IMG/VR virus record: IMGVR_UViG_3300032753_000056
Coordinates: 1 to 45,657 of that record
Origin: a virus
Length of the DNA: 45,657 bases
Direction: 5' to 3' (one strand)
The position numbers and the translations under genes are program-made. This document shows positions 38,796 to 44,950 of the stretch, piece after piece (position 1 is the stretch's first letter; every line of letters begins with the position of its first letter). A model generated the notes under the pieces. It ran no database searches. It saw only the letters and a list, made by a program, of their open reading frames with translations, and was not told where the DNA came from.

Positions 38796-39023
38796 TTAGT
38801 TCTTAAGTAGATACATGACCAGATCGGGTCCGTCAAGCTTTACTGTGTCACTAGCATATTTATTGACGTTCCATGTGCGTTTTAGCCCGCTAACTCTAAC
38901 CATTTTGGGGTTAAGTTTGTCAACCGTGCCGAGTCTTAGACTATTGCCATCAGGGTAGGCGATATAATCACCGACTGCCAATTGTCTACCTAGAAGATCA
39001 TAATGTTTAGGTAGTTCCGCCAT
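38796..39023 (-). CDS. Beta-barrel phage protein, paralogue A (75 aa)
   Basis: LGRQLAVGDYIAYPDGNSLRLGTVDKLNPKMVRV then VKLDGPDLVMYLLKN. SH3-like barrel pattern (G-D-x-I...G-x-V-x-K-L-N-P-K). The neighbouring gene 39027-39284 shares the G-x-V-x-K-L-N-P-K and V-D-G-P-D-L-x-M-Y-L-L-K motifs, so the two are tandem duplicates. Confidence 0.7.
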   Translation of the reverse strand: MAELPKHYDLLGRQLAVGDYIAYPDGNSLRLGTVDKLNPKMVRVSGLKRTWNVNKYASDTVKLDGPDLVMYLLKN

Positions 39024-39026
39024 TTA

Positions 39027-39284
39027 TTACTTCTTCAACAAATACATAGTTAGATCGGGTCCATCGACCTTGACGACTTCTTTATATGGCCGATTGGCTT
39101 CTTCACTGCTGGGCTGATATTGTGCCCATGGCGTTCCATCGTATCGGTCATCTCTGTAGACAATTCTAACGGTTTTTGGATTAAGCTTGATAACTCTACC
39201 CAATGCCAAATTCTTAGTAGATCCGGGCGCGATAAAAATCACACTGTCATTTACTTTAAGATTCCTAAGGAGAAAGTCTTCCAT
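39027..39284 (-). CDS. Beta-barrel phage protein, paralogue B (85 aa)
   Basis: LKVNDSVIFIAPGSTKNLALGRVIKLNPKTVRI then a 20-residue insert and VVKVDGPDLTMYLLKK. Tandem paralogue of the next gene (three-base gap). Diverged enough that recent DNA duplication is excluded. Function unknown. Confidence 0.7.
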   Translation of the reverse strand: MEDFLLRNLKVNDSVIFIAPGSTKNLALGRVIKLNPKTVRIVYRDDRYDGTPWAQYQPSSEEANRPYKEVVKVDGPDLTMYLLKK

Positions 39285-39287
39285 AGA

Positions 39288-39620
39288 TTAGCCTTTTGGT
39301 TCGATGGGTTTACGAAGACCAAGCGCCTTACGGTCCTTTTCTGACAGCTTATCCCATGCTGACTTCTTTAGTTCGTAAATTCTACGCTTTTCCTTTCGGT
39401 TATTTACTTTTGTCGCAGCAGCCTTAACTTCCTTTGACCACCATTCTCGGCACTCATCATCCCTAAGGAATAGAAAGGCGGCGTGCCCAGACTTAACCAA
39501 AGAAACCATAGACTTCATTGCGACTCTGTGGTCCCTATTATAGCGGGTCTTAGCATCAGTAACCTTAAGAAGTTCATCATAGACTTCTTGAGTGATGTGT
39601 TCTTCGGATTCTTCGCTCAC
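39288..39620 (-). CDS. Basic helical protein (110 aa)
   Basis: Acidic N-terminus (MSEESEEHITQEVYDEL), then long basic helices (KVNNRKEKRRIYELKKS, KLSEKDRKALGLRKP). No domain recognised. Overlaps the upstream gene by four bases (ATGA). Confidence 0.65.
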   Translation of the reverse strand: MSEESEEHITQEVYDELLKVTDAKTRYNRDHRVAMKSMVSLVKSGHAAFLFLRDDECREWWSKEVKAAATKVNNRKEKRRIYELKKSAWDKLSEKDRKALGLRKPIEPKG

Positions 39621-40045
39621 CGATAACTCCTTGTCCTTGCGTTAGTAACTTTCTTTACAGGAGCCCTCTTTTTGGCACCCTGCTCATTTAGACCAAATAC
39701 AGCCAGTTCTTCGGGAGTTAACTTGGCTGCGATTTCTGTACGAGCAGCAACTTCGGCGGCGCGACGGCCGGCTTCTTTTTCAAGTCGGGCAGCATTCGCG
39801 GCCTTCGCCTTATCGATTGCTGCCTGTTCAGCTTTGTACTCTTTGTACAACTTTTTAAAAGAAGGGTTGCGCTTGATCAACTGATCCAAAGTGTCTCCGC
39901 GTTCAAGAGCCTTGACCGCTGCATTGGCAATGTTTTGCATGTCTTTTAATTCCTCAGAATAGGGGTTACTCGTGATTGGATAGATGTTTTGAGTCCAGCT
40001 TTCCATCAAATCAAGGGAGGCATAGTCCCAGTCATCGTCTTCCAT
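39617..40045 (-). CDS. Coiled-coil protein (142 aa)
   Basis: Acidic start (MEDDDWDYASLDL) followed by an alanine/lysine-rich helix (YKEYKAEQAAIDKAKAANA) and a basic tail (KKRAPVKKVTNARTRSYR). Probably elongated and nucleic-acid-binding at the tail. Unknown function. Confidence 0.65.
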   Translation of the reverse strand: MEDDDWDYASLDLMESWTQNIYPITSNPYSEELKDMQNIANAAVKALERGDTLDQLIKRNPSFKKLYKEYKAEQAAIDKAKAANAARLEKEAGRRAAEVAARTEIAAKLTPEELAVFGLNEQGAKKRAPVKKVTNARTRSYR

Positions 40046-40047
40046 AT

Positions 40048-40503
40048 CTACTCCTTTTGCAAGCGGGCCTGAATCTCAAGATAAAACATCTGATACTTTG
40101 CCATACGAGCAATGTCCTTTTCAGAAACGCCCTTAAGACGACGAATATCAGTGTTGTGCCGAAGATCAGCCATCTTCACTCTCATAGCATCCTTATTCGC
40201 AAAGACGCATTCTTTGTACTCATCGTAGGTTTGGCCCGGAACCTTAGTAAGTGCGCGAATACCGTCGATGACACGTTCAGACATGCCTTGACTACGAAGG
40301 TCTTGGTATGTGACCGCAGTGTCTTCGATGACATCATGGCCAAGAGCAATGCATTGCAATTCTTCATCGTCCGTCTTGAGATAATGCATAACCTTCAAGG
40401 GGTGAAGAATATACGGTGCGCCGCCTTTGTCAAATTGACCTTGGTGAGCATTAGTAGCGATGACCAGCATCTTACCAAGCATTTCACCCTTCTTCAAAGT
40501 CAT
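40048..40503 (-). CDS. MESH1/SpoT-type HD-domain hydrolase (151 aa)
   Basis: ATG at 40503 follows AAGGAG with six-base spacing. Metal and substrate motifs of (p)ppGpp hydrolases are in order: HQGQFDKGGAPYILHP (H34), LGHDVIEDT (H56, D57, E60, D61) and KMADLRHN (D113). There is no synthetase or TGS domain, so it fits the stand-alone hydrolase class (MESH1/SAH), which can degrade alarmone or NADPH. It may blunt the host stringent response during infection (inference). First gene of a six-gene operon. Confidence 0.85.
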   Translation of the reverse strand: MTLKKGEMLGKMLVIATNAHQGQFDKGGAPYILHPLKVMHYLKTDDEELQCIALGHDVIEDTAVTYQDLRSQGMSERVIDGIRALTKVPGQTYDEYKECVFANKDAMRVKMADLRHNTDIRRLKGVSEKDIARMAKYQMFYLEIQARLQKE

Positions 40504-40526
40504 GACATTCTCCTTAACCATAACTT

Positions 40527-40555
40527 ACAATAGTACAGATTAAAGAGAATGTCAA
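40527..40555 (-). promoter_or_regulatory. sigma70-type promoter overlapping a stop codon
   Basis: Minus strand: TTGACA (40555-40550), 17 bp, TATTGT (40532-40527). The TGA stop of the gene at 40552-40743 lies inside TTGACA. Confidence 0.7.
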
Positions 40556-40743
40556 CTTGTTTCATCTATCCATTTGTTCCATACAGTATCAAACGAGTCA
40601 TCTATGTTGAAACAAGTCGTCTCGTCAAATGTTTTTTGTTTGTCAAAAATAGGAATCAATTCCGCAAATAGTTCTTCTTTGATCGAAGGATTTCTAATAG
40701 TAGAAGAAATTGCCCAAATTATATCAGAAAATAAGTCATCCAT
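40552..40743 (-). CDS. Small acidic protein (63 aa)
   Basis: MDDLFSDIIWAISSTIRNPSIKEEL, ending FDTVWNKWIDETS. Acidic, helical, no motif. Its promoter is spaced to give a leaderless transcript. Unknown function. Confidence 0.6.
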   Translation of the reverse strand: MDDLFSDIIWAISSTIRNPSIKEELFAELIPIFDKQKTFDETTCFNIDDSFDTVWNKWIDETS

Positions 40744-40749
40744 ACATTA

Positions 40750-40778
40750 ATAATAATGGGTTTATTAGAAAAAGTCAA
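40750..40778 (-). promoter_or_regulatory. sigma70-type promoter with leaderless spacing
   Basis: Minus strand: TTGACT (40778-40773), 17 bp, TATTAT (40755-40750), six bases, ATG 40743. Confidence 0.75.
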
Positions 40779-40785
40779 GAATAAT

Positions 40786-40793
40786 GATAAATA
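40786..40793 (+). promoter_or_regulatory. Late-type promoter GATAAATA
   Basis: Reads toward the GIY-YIG-like gene at 40858. The leader shares CTCTAAYGCTA and CATCAGCA blocks with that of the 20831 paralogue. Confidence 0.5.
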
Positions 40794-40857
40794 ATGTTGC
40801 GGATCACGATGTTGGCGCATCTACCCGCTCTAATGCTACGAAAGGAAACATCAGCAC

Positions 40858-41589
40858 ATGACTATTTATTTGTATAAGAAAACTCATAACAAAACAGGTC
40901 TACACTATTTAGGAAAAACTACACAAAATCCATATAAATATCAAGGTTCCGGAACGTATTGGAAGGATCATATTAAAATACATGGAAAAGATATTACTAC
41001 TGAAATTTTACGTGAATGTCAAACACTTGAAGAAATAAAAGAATGGGGAATGTATTATAGTACATTATGGAACATAGTCGAAGATAAAGACGAATTCGGA
41101 AAGAAGACCTGGGCGAATTTAAAACCAGAAGCCGGTGACGGATCAACTGTAACTACCAGGCACTGGAATGACGGAAATATTACAATATTTCGAGAAACGC
41201 CACCAGACGATTCATTTAAATTAGGTAGACTTCCGTTTAACAATTTCGGTAGTGTTATTGGAGCAAATATGCAGCGAGGCAAAATTTGGATACACAACGA
41301 CCACACTGAAATGATGGTTGATCCCACATCTACTATTCCACCTGGGTTTGTGCTAGGACGGGATGGTAGCAGATGGTTCGGAAAACAACAGCCTGAAACC
41401 CACAAACAAAATGGAATTAAAAATCATTGGAGTAAAAGGGGATATACGAGTTGGAATAAAGGAAAAAAATTAGGACCGAACAAAACAATGTGGATAAATA
41501 ACGGTGAAACAAACTTAAAAATAAAAGTCGGATCACCGTTACCAATTGGGTTCAAGAAGGGTCGGTTGATGCACAATACTACTAAGTAG
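40858..41589 (+). CDS. GIY-YIG-like mobile endonuclease paralogue (243 aa)
   Basis: TIYLYKKTHNKTGLHYLGKT...YQGSGTYWKDHI aligns end to end with the protein at 20169-20831. It has the same WNIV, TWANLKPEAGDG and three W-x-[HN]-[ND]...P-x-G-[FY]-x-x-G-R modules near residues 100-125, 140-165 and 210-238. AAAGGAAACATCAGC precedes the ATG. Inserted in the plus sense among minus-strand genes, as expected of a mobile element. Ends overlapping the convergent phosphoesterase. Confidence 0.8.
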   Translation: MTIYLYKKTHNKTGLHYLGKTTQNPYKYQGSGTYWKDHIKIHGKDITTEILRECQTLEEIKEWGMYYSTLWNIVEDKDEFGKKTWANLKPEAGDGSTVTTRHWNDGNITIFRETPPDDSFKLGRLPFNNFGSVIGANMQRGKIWIHNDHTEMMVDPTSTIPPGFVLGRDGSRWFGKQQPETHKQNGIKNHWSKRGYTSWNKGKKLGPNKTMWINNGETNLKIKVGSPLPIGFKKGRLMHNTTK

Positions 41590-42196
41590 GTGATCCATTA
41601 CCCCAACTGTTATTGGGTGGCATATAACCACAAGCTTCGTTTTGAGCTTGTATTCTAGCCTTCACCTCTTCAAAACTAATAGGGGCAAAGTTAGTGTGTT
41701 CCACTGATACACACAGATACCTAGGATCAACCTCTTTTTGTTCGACTCCTTGTTCAGTAACAATCGTTCGCGTGACGATATTGCTATGGGTATGTCCATG
41801 TACGTTACACTTGAACCGATCACTGATGCAATCCGGATGCAGAGGAATATGCGAAAACACAAATTCATCCACAAAGACTCGGTAAGCCACAATTTTATCG
41901 AAGCCAACCTCATAGTACAGCTTGTCGTCAAAGATGTCGTGGTTACCACGAATCAGACGCTTGTGACCGTTCAGACGCTTGATGTGATGCAGAGACTTCT
42001 TGTTGATGACCACATCACCTAGGTGATACACCGTATCACTAGGGCTAACAATATTGTTCCAGCGTTCAACCATCGCTTCGTCCATTTCCTCAGTTGAGTT
42101 AAAAGGACGCAGAGGCGAACCATCAGCCTTCTTAAACTTTTCCCATGAATTGGTATGACCAAAATGGGTATCAGAAACTACGAAACGATTAGACAT
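41582..42196 (-). CDS. Metallophosphoesterase, YfcE/phage type (204 aa)
   Basis: All metal motifs are intact: VSDTHFGH, HLGDVV, IRGNHD, FSHIPLHPD and NVHGHTH. The N-terminal F-G-H-x-N variant is typical of short phage phosphoesterases. Substrate unknown. Its promoter lies inside a 12-bp inverted repeat, so it is probably repressed or autoregulated. Confidence 0.9.
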   Translation of the reverse strand: MSNRFVVSDTHFGHTNSWEKFKKADGSPLRPFNSTEEMDEAMVERWNNIVSPSDTVYHLGDVVINKKSLHHIKRLNGHKRLIRGNHDIFDDKLYYEVGFDKIVAYRVFVDEFVFSHIPLHPDCISDRFKCNVHGHTHSNIVTRTIVTEQGVEQKEVDPRYLCVSVEHTNFAPISFEEVKARIQAQNEACGYMPPNNSWGNGSPT

Positions 42197-42214
42197 AACT
42201 CTTCCTATTGCTAT

Positions 42215-42252
42215 ACATGTTCCTATTATACGCAGTTATAGGAACATGTCAA
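42215..42252 (-). promoter_or_regulatory. Promoter embedded in a 12-bp inverted repeat (operator-like)
   Basis: Minus strand: TTGACA (42252-42247), 16 bp, TATAAT (42230-42225). ACATGTTCCTAT (42215-42226) is repeated inverted at 42238-42249, covering -35 edge, spacer, -10 and start. A dimeric repressor site or a 5' hairpin would both fit. Confidence 0.75.
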
Positions 42253-42260
42253 CCCAATAA

Positions 42261-42692
42261 CTACTCTTTTAAAATCTCTATAACGCGATATTTTTCTACT
42301 AAATCGTCATACACATCATACGACACTGCTGCTAATTCAGGGTATTTTCGATTTAACACATGGTCTGTCTTGTTAATTTTATAGCTAAAAACATAGCGTT
42401 CATCTAAGTGTGGTTCAATTCCCTGTGCAATCGCATCTTGATAAGGAATAGTCTTAGGGTATGCAGCGGCTTCGTGCTCAAACTTATACGATGTTATCAA
42501 CGATACCACTCTACCATCACCATTGCAGTTTACACAAGTTTTTCTAAAAGTTTTATAGTCTCGTTTGTGATAATCTATCAGTTCTTCCGTTTCAAACGAC
42601 CCGATACCATTACATTTGGTGCAAACTGAAACTTCATTCTTTTTTGTTAGTACAAGTCTAATAGAGTCTGGTGGTGTAACTTTTTCATTCAT
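42261..42692 (-). CDS. DnaJ-type zinc-finger protein (143 aa)
   Basis: ATG at 42692. Two CxxCxGxG repeats (CTKCNGIGSF and CVNCNGDGRV) about 28 residues apart form the cysteine-rich DnaJ finger without a J domain. The rest is a unique acidic C-terminal region. Stand-alone fingers of this type are frequent in phages. The promoter spacing predicts a leaderless mRNA. Confidence 0.75.
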   Translation of the reverse strand: MNEKVTPPDSIRLVLTKKNEVSVCTKCNGIGSFETEELIDYHKRDYKTFRKTCVNCNGDGRVVSLITSYKFEHEAAAYPKTIPYQDAIAQGIEPHLDERYVFSYKINKTDHVLNRKYPELAAVSYDVYDDLVEKYRVIEILKE

Positions 42693-42698
42693 ATTGCA

Positions 42699-42727
42699 AT
42701 TATATGACAATTGAAATTAATATTCAA
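42699..42727 (-). promoter_or_regulatory. sigma70-type promoter with leaderless spacing
   Basis: Minus strand: TTGAAT (42727-42722), 17 bp, TATAAT (42704-42699), six bases, ATG 42692. It diverges from the late-type box at 42740. Confidence 0.75.
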
Positions 42728-42739
42728 GCAGTTTGGTTC

Positions 42740-42747
42740 TATAAATA
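42740..42747 (+). promoter_or_regulatory. Late-type promoter TATAAATA, leaderless spacing
   Basis: Exact TATAAATA, five bases, ATG 42753. Confidence 0.7.
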
Positions 42748-42752
42748 TTAGA

Positions 42753-43202
42753 ATGACTGACAAACTTATAACCATATCGTTCGATGAAATTTTACCAATC
42801 TGGCGAAACTATCTGTGGCCCGATAGGATTTCGACAATCGAAACTAACAGTGCAATGTGCAGAACCGGCGGATATTTAGGTTCAAATATGGAAACACCTG
42901 CAACATTCTTCGCTTACATGATAGACGGAGAAATTGCAGGAGTCAACAGCGGTCACATGTGCAATGACAAAGAATATCGTTCTAGAGGATTATATGTATT
43001 TGAAAAGTTTCGGGGAAAGGGAATAGGTGTTGTACTGCTGAATGCTACGATTGCACAGGGTAGATCAGAAAAGGCAGTACTATGTTGGAGTTATCCCAGA
43101 GATGTTAGTTGGAAGACCTATGCTAAGTCTGGGTTTAAGTTAACCAGCGATTTTAACCCAAGCGAGACTGGTAACAACGCATATTGCGTGTACTATTATT
43201 AG
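42753..43202 (+). CDS. GNAT-family acetyltransferase (149 aa)
   Basis: ATG 42753 (MTDKLITISFDEIL) fits the late promoter; an upstream frame start has none. Motif A is FEKFRGKGIGVVLLNATI (Q/R-x-x-G-x-G), and motif B includes WKTYAKSGFK near the end. Transfers an acyl group from acyl-CoA to an unknown amine, perhaps a protein or small molecule. Converges with the GDPD-like gene (4-base overlap). Confidence 0.8.
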   Translation: MTDKLITISFDEILPIWRNYLWPDRISTIETNSAMCRTGGYLGSNMETPATFFAYMIDGEIAGVNSGHMCNDKEYRSRGLYVFEKFRGKGIGVVLLNATIAQGRSEKAVLCWSYPRDVSWKTYAKSGFKLTSDFNPSETGNNAYCVYYY

Positions 43203-43687
43203 TACCAATTACCTTCAGTGCGCATACGTCTAATAAACGTAGGATATGTGCTACAGATTCCATAGCAATTTAGCTTGACTGTACTCAACAGCCCTCTGTC
43301 ATTTATTTCAGGAAGAACGACGATACTAGAGTTATTTACGGGTACTGTTCCGAAGGTCCACAGTTGACCGCCGCTAGTGGTAACGTACGGTGGAGGATGG
43401 GTTATGTCATACCAAAAATAATTAGGATATGATTTGATCGGCTGTGTAGAAATCCATTCTTGCATTTCGACGTTTCTAGCATTGATCCAAAAACGATTAC
43501 CCTTCAGATAATCAGGTGTAACTTCTGTGAGCGGTTGGTCCGTACCTAAATACAAAATACCGTTAACTCTCCAAACATCCACTGATACCGAATATCCATG
43601 GTTAAACGCCAAACCGATTTGGTTTGGTGTGTTGGCTTGATCATAATTTTGACCGTTAAAGATTCCCTGATAAGCGATTAATAACAT
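43199..43687 (-). CDS. Degenerate GDPD/PI-PLC-like barrel protein (162 aa)
   Basis: Follows the layout of short phage/viral glycerophosphodiesterase-like proteins: IAYQGIFNG, P-N-Q-I-x-x-A...GYSVSVDVW, ILYLGTDQP, FWINARN, YFWYDIT, LWTFGT, VLPE and GICS. The catalytic HR is Y6-Q7, the Glu of E-x-D is S35, and the second His of LGHD is T49. D37 alone remains. So it is a maintained pseudoenzyme or binding protein. A late-type box lies four bases before its ATG. Confidence 0.7.
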   Translation of the reverse strand: MLLIAYQGIFNGQNYDQANTPNQIGLAFNHGYSVSVDVWRVNGILYLGTDQPLTEVTPDYLKGNRFWINARNVEMQEWISTQPIKSYPNYFWYDITHPPPYVTTSGGQLWTFGTVPVNNSSIVVLPEINDRGLLSTVKLNCYGICSTYPTFIRRMRTEGNWY

Positions 43688-43691
43688 CTAG

Positions 43692-43699
43692 TATTTATG
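43692..43699 (-). promoter_or_regulatory. Late-type promoter CATAAATA, near-leaderless spacing
   Basis: Minus strand: CATAAATA (43699-43692), four bases, ATG 43687. Confidence 0.55.
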
Positions 43700-43704
43700 A
43701 AAAG

Positions 43705-43779
43705 TGGAGCTTCCAATCGGGATCGAACCGATTTCCACGCGTTGGCAACGCATTGTAATGACCATTATACTATGGAAGC
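43705..43779 (-). tRNA. tRNA-Gly (GCC)
   Basis: 75 bases on the minus strand. Acceptor GCTTCCA/TGGAAGC, D-arm with AATGGTC loop, anticodon loop TTGCCAA (GCC), T-loop TTCGATC and an encoded CCA end. Confidence 0.95.
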
Positions 43780-43783
43780 ATAT

Positions 43784-43858
43784 TGGAGCGGGTGGCCGGC
43801 AACGCTCCGGTCCTCTCTAGCTTGGAAGGCTAGGGCACATCTCCTATACCACACCCGC
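43784..43858 (-). tRNA. tRNA-Gly (TCC) with unusual T-loop
   Basis: 75 bases on the minus strand. Acceptor GCGGGTG/CACCCGC, anticodon stem CTAGC/GCTAG with loop CTTCCAA (TCC), encoded CCA. The T-arm is CCGG-AGCGTTG-CCGG, lacking the TTC normally found at 54-56. Confidence 0.88.
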
Positions 43859-43975
43859 ATAAATCTTCGAAAGTTCCCAGTCAAGTACAGGTCACTTACA
43901 ACCCTCTATCCTAATAGGACCGATACAGCAGTACCGGGCTCCACCAATTGTTTTTTACAGAAACAAGAAACTGAA
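43859..43975 (-). other. Spacer between tRNA genes
   Basis: 117 bases with no cloverleaf that I can fold on either strand. Contains the small palindrome TCCTATTAGGA and a few short stems. Confidence 0.4.
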
Positions 43976-44055
43976 TGGATGCGGGAGGCTGGATTTGAAC
44001 CACCGATTTCCAGTTTATGAGACTGGCGAGAACGACCGGACTTCTCTACCCCGCG
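43976..44055 (-). tRNA. tRNA with CAT anticodon (Met, initiator-like acceptor)
   Basis: 80 bases on the minus strand, encoded CCA. Acceptor CGCGGGG/TCCCGCA leaves C1 opposite A72, and the D-stem has A11-T24; both are bacterial initiator features. The anticodon stem CCAGT/ACTGG lacks the three G-C pairs of initiators. The T-arm GGTGG-TTCAAAT-CCAGCC has one extra base on the 3' side. It could instead be an elongator Met or a lysidine-type Ile tRNA. Confidence 0.88.
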
Positions 44056-44632
44056 ACATTAAACTATTTAGAAGAACACACTTTCTTAATCTCAACGTCA
44101 CCGGCCGATCAATGATCACCGTTTTTAGTTTTTTCGTAAGTGTGTTCATCAAAATAGTCTAATATTATTTATCTTTTGTACAGCCTGAGATTACAGCTTT
44201 AAACGAACGTCTTTGGTCATTACCGAATCCCTTGCGGGATACTCAATGTTTCTTTGCGGGTCCGGCTCCTTATGAAACCTTCTTCGCTCGAAATGCTATC
44301 TTGCCTTTCCTTGCAGGGTCAGACTCAATAACTACACGTTAACTTTCATCGTTCGTTAGTTTGGCTGCATGTCATGAGGGCGCCAACCCTCTTATCACTC
44401 ACCGACTGGCTCTGTGACACATCCTTTCGGACAACACACCTAACTTATCGACTACCGCCTTTCTAGGGACGGATCCTTTCGGATTAGTTCGTGCTTGCAT
44501 AGAGAGACCATTGGTGGCGCAAGTTTATAGGAAACCTTGCTTTAACCTCAATTGCTCAAGGCTATCTCATTATCGGGGCTATGCCCCCAATTCTTATTCT
44601 AAATTGTCAAAGATCGCTGATTTCTCAGCTTA
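44056..44632 (-). ncRNA. Large structured non-coding RNA upstream of tRNAs
   Basis: About 0.58 kb without a credible ORF on either strand, transcribed from a consensus promoter (44639-44667) toward the tRNAs. Dense stems: GCTGA-GAAA-TCAGC, GGGGC-ATA-GCCCC, two TCC-GAAA-GGA hairpins, GAGGG...CCCTC, ATCCC-GCAA-GGGAT. Long-range pairs: AACGAACG with CGTTCGTT and TAATCTCA with TGAGATTA. A closing 10-bp stem GAACACACTT/AAGTGTGTTC lies near the 3' end. GNRA loops and tRNA linkage in a phage fit the GOLLD/ROOL class of ornate large RNAs, but sequence identity with them was not tested. It is not RNase P RNA or tmRNA by motif. Confidence 0.7.
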
Positions 44633-44638
44633 TATTTC

Positions 44639-44667
44639 ATTATATCAAAGACGCTAACGAATGTCAA
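44639..44667 (-). promoter_or_regulatory. Consensus sigma70 promoter for the large RNA
   Basis: Minus strand: TTGACA (44667-44662), 17 bp, TATAAT (44644-44639): a perfect consensus match, the strongest promoter of the region. Confidence 0.9.
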
Positions 44668-44744
44668 CACCTTTTTATAGTTTTTAAATTTTTTATTGAG
44701 AACCTGTTGAAACATTTGTTTCTCTGCGCTCTCTCGATTTTGTT

Positions 44745-44773
44745 AGTATACTTATATGCTAGACCAAAGTCAA
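44745..44773 (-). promoter_or_regulatory. sigma70-type promoter
   Basis: Minus strand: TTGACT (44773-44768), 17 bp, TATACT (44750-44745). Second promoter upstream of the large RNA, adding a ~105-base leader with a GAAAC/GTTTC hairpin. Confidence 0.7.
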
Positions 44774-44829
44774 TAACTTTTTTCAGTTATTTTAAAAAAT
44801 ACGAAAAGAAAGAGTAAGTCATAGACTGT

Positions 44830-44857
44830 GCAAAAAACAGCGGGGCTCTTAAGAGCC
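44830..44857 (-). terminator. Rho-independent terminator
   Basis: Minus strand: GGCTC-TTAA-GAGCC (44857-44844) followed by CCGCTG and TTTTTT (to 44832). Ends the small RNA started at about 44944. Confidence 0.8.
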
Positions 44858-44944
44858 ACCCTTGTGTGCAATAGACACTTCACAATCTACAAAAACTACA
44901 TATGTTCGAACAGCAAAGTGCAAAATGTCTTTAATAGTTCGGGT
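44832..44944 (-). ncRNA. Probable small RNA (~113 nt)
   Basis: Bounded by its own promoter (44951-44978) and terminator, with no credible ORF. Contains TGTTCGAACA (self-complementary) and AGACA/TGTCT pairing before the terminator stem. Could be a regulatory RNA; target unknown. Confidence 0.55.
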
Positions 44945-44950
44945 CACGTA

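Noticed and set aside
43697-44020. 107-aa plus-strand frame across the tRNA genes
   Set aside because: It reads through three tRNA genes in antisense and cannot be a real protein.
44056-44632. RNase P RNA, tmRNA or rRNA fragment
   Set aside because: None of the signature motifs (for example ACAGAA/GAGGAAAGUCC of RNase P, or the tRNA-like ends of tmRNA) could be found on either strand.
44581-44817. 78-aa plus-strand frame in the non-coding region
   Set aside because: Low-complexity, no ribosome binding site, and it lies over minus-strand promoters.
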